A DNA stretch of 27,723 nt. Source: a virus. Below, in pieces: positions 23,495 through 27,723 of the stretch. Within the stretch, counting starts at the first letter, position 1, and every line of letters starts with the position of its first letter. The DNA lies in IMG/VR virus record IMGVR_UViG_3300027762_000029, positions 1 through 27,723 of that record, one strand, 5' to 3'. The translations under genes were made by a program, and so were the position numbers. The notes beneath the pieces were generated by a model. The model did not search any database. It was not told the origin of the DNA and saw only the letters and a program-made list of their open reading frames with translations.

Positions 23495-23507
23495 AATTTT
23501 AGCATCT

Positions 23508-24017
23508 TTAGACATTTTCTAATATTTCATTCAATTTAATTCTGTCCATCTTCGGATGGACAATGTCGTATTCCTCTTTTTCTTTTTTCCATCGTTCAAA
23601 CGATTTCGAAAACGAACAACAATCGTTTTCGAAGGCAATCCGTAGATCAAGTTCTTCCTTCAAGCCCTCGCTTTCCCCAGCGTAATATCGTTCGTATGAT
23701 TCAAGTTTTTCTTCCATATATACTTGTATTTCCATACGGTTCTTTTCAGCTTCTGGTGCAAATTTTTCGGCACAAGTAGGACACAGATATTCTTTGTCAA
23801 TTGAATTTTTAAGAATGATTATATCAAGAAGTTGCTCTGGAAAAGACTTCCCGCACTTGACACACGAGTGTGAGATGTCTCCTAAATCCCTACCACCCAC
23901 ATTGTTGAAATCGTCTATATAGTTTAGACTATAACATGTTATAAGATATTCAGGCTGTTCAGGCTGTTTTGGTTTTATTTCTGGTATAGTACCCTTTATA
24001 ATATCAAAACGGCTCAT
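23508..24017 (-). CDS. Zinc-ribbon hypothetical protein
   Basis: The 169-residue protein contains 'SCVKCGKSF' near residue 51 and 'YLCPTCAEKF' near residue 77, a C-x2-C ... C-x2-C pair that should bind one zinc. The C-terminal half is charged and helical (EEKLESYERYYAGESEGLKE, then 'SFERWKKEKEEYD') and could form a coiled coil. No family recognised. The start is well supported by AAAGGAG eight bases upstream. It lies 15 bases after the MORN-like gene and is probably co-transcribed with it. Confidence 0.65.
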   Translation of the reverse strand: MSRFDIIKGTIPEIKPKQPEQPEYLITCYSLNYIDDFNNVGGRDLGDISHSCVKCGKSFPEQLLDIIILKNSIDKEYLCPTCAEKFAPEAEKNRMEIQVYMEEKLESYERYYAGESEGLKEELDLRIAFENDCCSFSKSFERWKKEKEEYDIVHPKMDRIKLNEILENV

Positions 24018-24032
24018 GTTTCTGCTCCTTTC

Positions 24033-24848
24033 TTATTGTTTTACCCACTCGACGGTTTCTTTGTATAGCTCCCCGTTTTTGTACCACGCTTTATAACCGT
24101 TTGGTTTCGTTCTTCTCTCAACAGCGGGTAAATCTCCATCTCTGTGCCTCTTCCCATTGATGCTCCATACTTCAAGACCGTCAGGGTGTGTCTCAGCTGG
24201 TCCGCCGATTCTATGCAACTGACCGTTTTCATACCACGCCTGATAACCCTTTTTATTTTCAACGGCGGGAGCGCCTATACGGTGTTTTAATCCGTTTTGA
24301 TACCAGAACGAATACCCGTCCGAATCTATACGTGCCGGTCCGTCTGCTCTGTGATATTGCCCCGCTTCGTTTTTGTGCTCTTCAATAATACTAAAAACGG
24401 TTGTACTATCCGCCATATTATTTACCCCCATCTTTAAGCTTGATTCTGATTTAGATTCTTTTTTCGGTGCCTGAGTAACTGGTTTCAGATACGGGTTTTT
24501 ACTATAATAAGCTGTATCGTTGTCACCATCAATGCACAACGGGCTGTCCAGAAGACAATACCTTGAATTTTTTTCAAGACCGGACTCCAGCATGTCGGCA
24601 CACAGATCACAGGTAAGATCTATGGCCTCACGGGAAAAATAAGTGGCTGGGTAATCACCATAAGTCACCTTAAACAAGCCTGAATATTTTCCAGTGGGGA
24701 AATTATCACAATCCAAAACCCCCTTTTCACGAAGCCTGCAAAGCATTTTATTGCGGCCACCGCTTTTAATTTTGAACTTAATAGCGTAGGCAACGGCCCG
24801 AGACGGGTAGAAATCTTGTTCGTCTGGAGGAAAATAATATGGTTTCAT
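24033..24848 (-). CDS. ANT/KilAC-like domain fused to MORN-like 'GPA/wyxNG' repeats
   Basis: Residues ~14-78 resemble the phage antirepressor C-terminal (ANT/KilAC) winged-helix type: 'GGRNKMLCRLREKGVL' followed by 'DNFPTGKYSGLFKVTYG' and 'FSREAIDLT'. A Cys-containing segment (CDLCADML) and a Ser/Lys linker follow. Residues ~160-265 hold four repeats of about 25 residues: 'GQYHRADGPARIDSDGYSFW', 'YQNGLKHRIGAPAV', 'WYENGQLHRIGGPAE', 'WSINGKRHRDGDLPAV', 'WYKNGELYKE'. Such repeats occur in phages and giant viruses; their function is not known to me. GGAG lies eight bases before the start. An internal ATG at 24416 with GGGGG upstream could give the repeat part alone. A regulatory role is inference. 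Confidence 0.62.
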   Translation of the reverse strand: MKPYYFPPDEQDFYPSRAVAYAIKFKIKSGGRNKMLCRLREKGVLDCDNFPTGKYSGLFKVTYGDYPATYFSREAIDLTCDLCADMLESGLEKNSRYCLLDSPLCIDGDNDTAYYSKNPYLKPVTQAPKKESKSESSLKMGVNNMADSTTVFSIIEEHKNEAGQYHRADGPARIDSDGYSFWYQNGLKHRIGAPAVENKKGYQAWYENGQLHRIGGPAETHPDGLEVWSINGKRHRDGDLPAVERRTKPNGYKAWYKNGELYKETVEWVKQ

Positions 24849-24867
24849 AGTTTTTTCTCCAAAGATA

Positions 24868-26943
24868 TTACATCAATGCCGACAGGTCCAACGGTTTTGC
24901 CGGTATTTCCTTCGGAGCATCCTTTATAAAATCGGAGAACAGAATACCTTTACAGCGTTTGTACACTTTAAGAAAATATTCAGGCCCAAGTACTTTTACT
25001 TTTGTCATCATCGATTTTAGAACGGAAGAGTAGCCGAAAATCCCTGACTCCTCAAACATCTTGGTCAGTACGTGATGGTTGTTGGCCAGTAAAAGCATTT
25101 TTTGTCCGTCAATTATTTTTATTTTTATTCCGCACCGTGCCAAAGCGGAATCGTACCCGCCTTCAAGCATCTCCTGCAGCTGCAGGTCGGTGTTGCAATC
25201 CCGTATTTTAAGAGTGAGGAGCTTTTCTATGAATGAGTCGAAGGATATTTCAGATTTATCAGATTTGTCCATATAAGCTTCGGTCAAGGACCTTGTGACC
25301 ATGTCTATTACCACCCCGTCCCTGTCGATATTGAATTCGCTACGGGACAGCAGGGTGACAACATACGCCGCAGGAATAGCGTACAGGTTCGCGGCCGCCA
25401 GATTTATTTTGGTGTTTTTCTGGGAAATATAGGTCAGAATCTTGTCGACATTGAATTGTATGAGAGAAATATTATCTACTATAAAACGGTATATGCAGCG
25501 ACATTTCTCCTGCGTAAAGCACCGCTGTATTTCTTTTTCCTTTGCGCTCCAAGTCGAATGATCGTCATCAGGCACGACCAAGGAGATGGACAGGGTACGG
25601 CGGGACAGAGTTTCCTTCTTGTCCGTACAATTACCAACGGATGCAAAAGTAAAACCGCACTGGAAGCTCCGTTTGATGGCCCGCTGCTGTTTCGTTCCTT
25701 TCGATATGCTGGCTCCACCTGTCGTCGCGGAGAGCGCAACATCATTAATACCGTCGATCGCGGACTGGTTGACGATCGAATTCGGTTCATGTTCGTCCAA
25801 AATACATGACACATTGCCATTAATAGATTGCATGGTTCCAGCGGTGGTGCTGCCACCGGTAAGATGAATGCCGCCACCCGCGAGGATTAGTTGCCTAGAT
25901 ATAGTTTTCAGTATCATTGTCTTTCCGCTGGCACTCGGACCTATCAGCTCGATTATCGGAACGATATTGCTGAGCGACGGACACATCTGGGCATAGGTTC
26001 CGCCGAGAAAGAGAAAAGCACTGTCCTGATTCACGAAGGACAGCTTACGACATATATTAAGCTGATCAACGACGATCGTAGAGTCGTACATAGTGTCCGA
26101 CAAAGTTATTTTGGATTCCATGGGCATATAGTAGCCACTGAAGATGGAGTTTGCCTGCTCGTACCCGTATCGCGTGCTGTCGCAGTATACCGCATTGCCG
26201 AGATTTATAACATTACAGGCGGTGCCGTCGCGGGAATCCAGCCACAATCCAAGCTCATTGAAGTTCCTGTTGGCAAAACACCCCACCTCCTTACAGGATT
26301 TGAACAGCCATTGTGCGGCCGCCTCTACATCTATGCCCACGCATTTATTCCCTGCATATTTCGGAAAATCGTTCAGCCACGCGGTTTCGGAGGAATACAG
26401 GGACAGCAACCATTTATGGGTCACATCTTTGGCGGAAAAGAAGACGGGGAAATGTCCGTCAGCTGAATGAACCACAAAATCATTTTCGCGGGTGCAGCCG
26501 AGAAACTGTATATGGTTCTGTATACTGTCGGAAATATCTGGAACTGCCGTCGTAGAAGCAGCAGGAGCTGATGACGGTGTTGTCCCACCGCCAGACAGGA
26601 AAAGAGAAGTCTGATCCAACCCTTCTGCGGAAGGGGTTGGGGGTGGTGTCTGTGATGCTTGTAAGAACGGAGTAAAACTCTGTATGGTGTAGTGATCAAC
26701 TAAGCTTCCAATATCACGACCGGTACAACTATTGTGGTAGCAGAAGAATTGCGGATAACCATCACCACGGTTCAGGTAGATGACCGAGTCGGCTGGCTTC
26801 TGGGATGATCCTGTGTGCCCCGACTGCCATGGACAGGTAATGAATATTTTTTCGGAATCTTCTGAAAGATAGATACCAACCGACCTGGACCACGCAGCCA
26901 TGTCACACCTGGACAGGTGAGAATATTTATCCGTTATGATCAT
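24868..26943 (-). CDS. Replicative helicase with CHC2-type zinc finger (D5/SF3-like)
   Basis: The 691-residue protein has an N-terminal zinc finger: 'CPWQSGH' (C37, H43) and 'FFCYHNSC' (C68, C73), the CHC2-like form seen in phage and plasmid primases. A Pro/Ser/Thr linker (residues ~92-135) follows. The ATPase core has Walker A 'GPSASGKT' (335-342), Walker B 'SCILDEHEP' (acidic pair 383-384), and 'KGTKQQRAIKRSFQCGFTFA' (416-435) with 'SRR' (447-449) as probable arginine finger region, as in D5/P4-type helicases. It most likely unwinds DNA at the phage origin with the AEP-domain protein encoded just upstream, which it overlaps by ATGA. SD AAGGA lies eight bases before the ATG. Exact subfamily (D5_N/SF3 versus DUF927-like) is not resolved by eye. 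Confidence 0.75.
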   Translation of the reverse strand: MIITDKYSHLSRCDMAAWSRSVGIYLSEDSEKIFITCPWQSGHTGSSQKPADSVIYLNRGDGYPQFFCYHNSCTGRDIGSLVDHYTIQSFTPFLQASQTPPPTPSAEGLDQTSLFLSGGGTTPSSAPAASTTAVPDISDSIQNHIQFLGCTRENDFVVHSADGHFPVFFSAKDVTHKWLLSLYSSETAWLNDFPKYAGNKCVGIDVEAAAQWLFKSCKEVGCFANRNFNELGLWLDSRDGTACNVINLGNAVYCDSTRYGYEQANSIFSGYYMPMESKITLSDTMYDSTIVVDQLNICRKLSFVNQDSAFLFLGGTYAQMCPSLSNIVPIIELIGPSASGKTMILKTISRQLILAGGGIHLTGGSTTAGTMQSINGNVSCILDEHEPNSIVNQSAIDGINDVALSATTGGASISKGTKQQRAIKRSFQCGFTFASVGNCTDKKETLSRRTLSISLVVPDDDHSTWSAKEKEIQRCFTQEKCRCIYRFIVDNISLIQFNVDKILTYISQKNTKINLAAANLYAIPAAYVVTLLSRSEFNIDRDGVVIDMVTRSLTEAYMDKSDKSEISFDSFIEKLLTLKIRDCNTDLQLQEMLEGGYDSALARCGIKIKIIDGQKMLLLANNHHVLTKMFEESGIFGYSSVLKSMMTKVKVLGPEYFLKVYKRCKGILFSDFIKDAPKEIPAKPLDLSALM

Positions 26944-27722
26944 ACTTTTTTCCTTTTTTTAATCCATTTAAGTGATGGAACGAAAACGCCCGACAGCTGA
27001 TACAACATAGAAAGCTTCGTCAGCAGTTCGGTGGATAGATAAACCCCATCGAATCTGTGTCGGATGAAACGGCCCGACTCAGCTTCCTCTTTGGTCTGCT
27101 GAAAGTTTGGAAGATAGAAGAACCGTGATGAATCGAACGATGTCAGATCAAGACCGGACGACAGAGGTCCTAGAATATACAGGAATATCGAAATGCACTG
27201 CTTATAAGTATTATAGGACACAATATTATTCATAGGTATCAGGAGGCGGAATTTTCCAGCTCCCGAGAAAGTCGAATACATTATATAGTTCAGGCGGTGG
27301 GTATTCATGAAATCAATCAGCTTTTCCTGAAGACCGGAAACGAAAAGGCCGGTATTGTCGTAATCCAGAAAAAGACAGTTATGACCACGGCACAAAGATT
27401 TGCGCCGAACCGACCAGCAGTCGACATTGATAGGGTAATGCTGTGTAGCTTCGCGAAGCTTGTTTGATACGGCCAGGCTCGATTTTTCGTTCAGAGATTT
27501 GTAATACCTGATAAAATCCATTACGCAGACCCTCTCCAGACCGGATATGTTGAAACCCCAGGTATCCTTGCTAGTAGATGAGTAGCGCGTAAAATATAGT
27601 ATAGTAGAAAGAACCTGCCGCCAGGTCAGCCCCTGCAGGCACTGGCATATGGCAACAGGTTCCGCACTGACCAGGGATCTGGTCAGGTTGAGCTGGAACG
27701 GATTTGACGCTTCAGCTGTTAT
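26940..27722 (-). CDS. Archaeo-eukaryotic primase (PrimPol) domain protein, open to window edge
   Basis: Numbering from the ATG at 27521, motif I is 'CLFLDYDNTG' (D53, D55), the metal-binding DxD. Motif II falls in 'YSTFSGAGKFRLLIPM' (82-97), matching the 'ST-x-S ... R-x-R/L-L-I-P' strand but with G where PrimPol relatives usually have His. Motif III is 'LDLTSFDSSRFFYLP' (124-138). These three define an AEP primase-polymerase that would make primers or initiate replication with the helicase. The same frame stays open for 67 further codons to base 27722 (including 'LTWRQVLSTILYF'), with no ATG, GTG or TTG. Thus the start is either ATG 27521, with GGAGAGG nine bases upstream, or lies beyond the window. 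The stop overlaps the helicase start. Confidence 0.7.
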   Translation of the reverse strand: MTAEASNPFQLNLTRSLVSAEPVAICQCLQGLTWRQVLSTILYFTRYSSTSKDTWGFNISGLERVCVMDFIRYYKSLNEKSSLAVSNKLREATQHYPINVDCWSVRRKSLCRGHNCLFLDYDNTGLFVSGLQEKLIDFMNTHRLNYIMYSTFSGAGKFRLLIPMNNIVSYNTYKQCISIFLYILGPLSSGLDLTSFDSSRFFYLPNFQQTKEEAESGRFIRHRFDGVYLSTELLTKLSMLYQLSGVFVPSLKWIKKRKKV

Positions 27723-27723
27723 G

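Noticed and set aside
25456-26466. Plus-strand open frames opposite the helicase gene
   Set aside because: The minus-strand helicase has motifs and an SD here; the plus-strand frames have neither.

Overview
The window reads as part of the genome of a tailed bacteriophage (or prophage) with a contractile, myovirus-type tail. All stop codons fit the standard bacterial code and most genes carry Shine-Dalgarno (SD) sites. No integrase, transposase, RNA gene, CRISPR array or clear host gene is visible, so the host cannot be named from sequence alone.

Two blocks converge near 22.17-22.19 kb. The plus-strand block (1-22167) is a late structural operon. It opens with a Mu-type head-tail and tail module in near-Mu order: gp36-like, gp37-like, sheath, tube, a tail assembly chaperone with a -1 frameshift site (A AAA AAG at 3216-3222), a short tape measure, gpN-like, gpP-like hub, gp45-like spike, gp46-like, gp47-like baseplate J (with an extra inserted domain) and gp48-like. 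An AT-rich HNH homing endonuclease gene sits between gp48 and the fibre genes and reads into the start of the next gene.

From 10.96 to 22.17 kb lies an unusually large adhesin/fibre cassette. Three genes carry collagen-like Gly-X-Y repeats built largely on a 12-residue unit (G-[VLI]-T, G-F-Y, G-Q-T, G-I-Q). Among and inside them are several candidate binding modules: an Asp-box (BNR) propeller-like domain, a DNRLRE/CBM96-like beta domain, a separate seven-repeat RCC1-like propeller protein, a glycine-rich adhesin and a LamG/ConA-like protein. This would give one virion several different putative ligand-binding heads.

The minus-strand block (27722 down to 22187) looks like a replication/early block. 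It holds an archaeo-eukaryotic primase (AEP) domain protein whose frame is open to the window edge, a CHC2-type zinc finger plus D5/SF3-like helicase overlapping it by ATGA, a protein joining an ANT/KilAC-like domain to 'GPA/wyxNG' MORN-like repeats, a zinc-ribbon protein, a helix-turn-helix protein preceded by its own candidate promoter and palindromic operator, and two small unknown proteins. A Mu-type tail combined with PrimPol/helicase replication marks the phage as a mosaic that probably does not replicate by Mu-style transposition.
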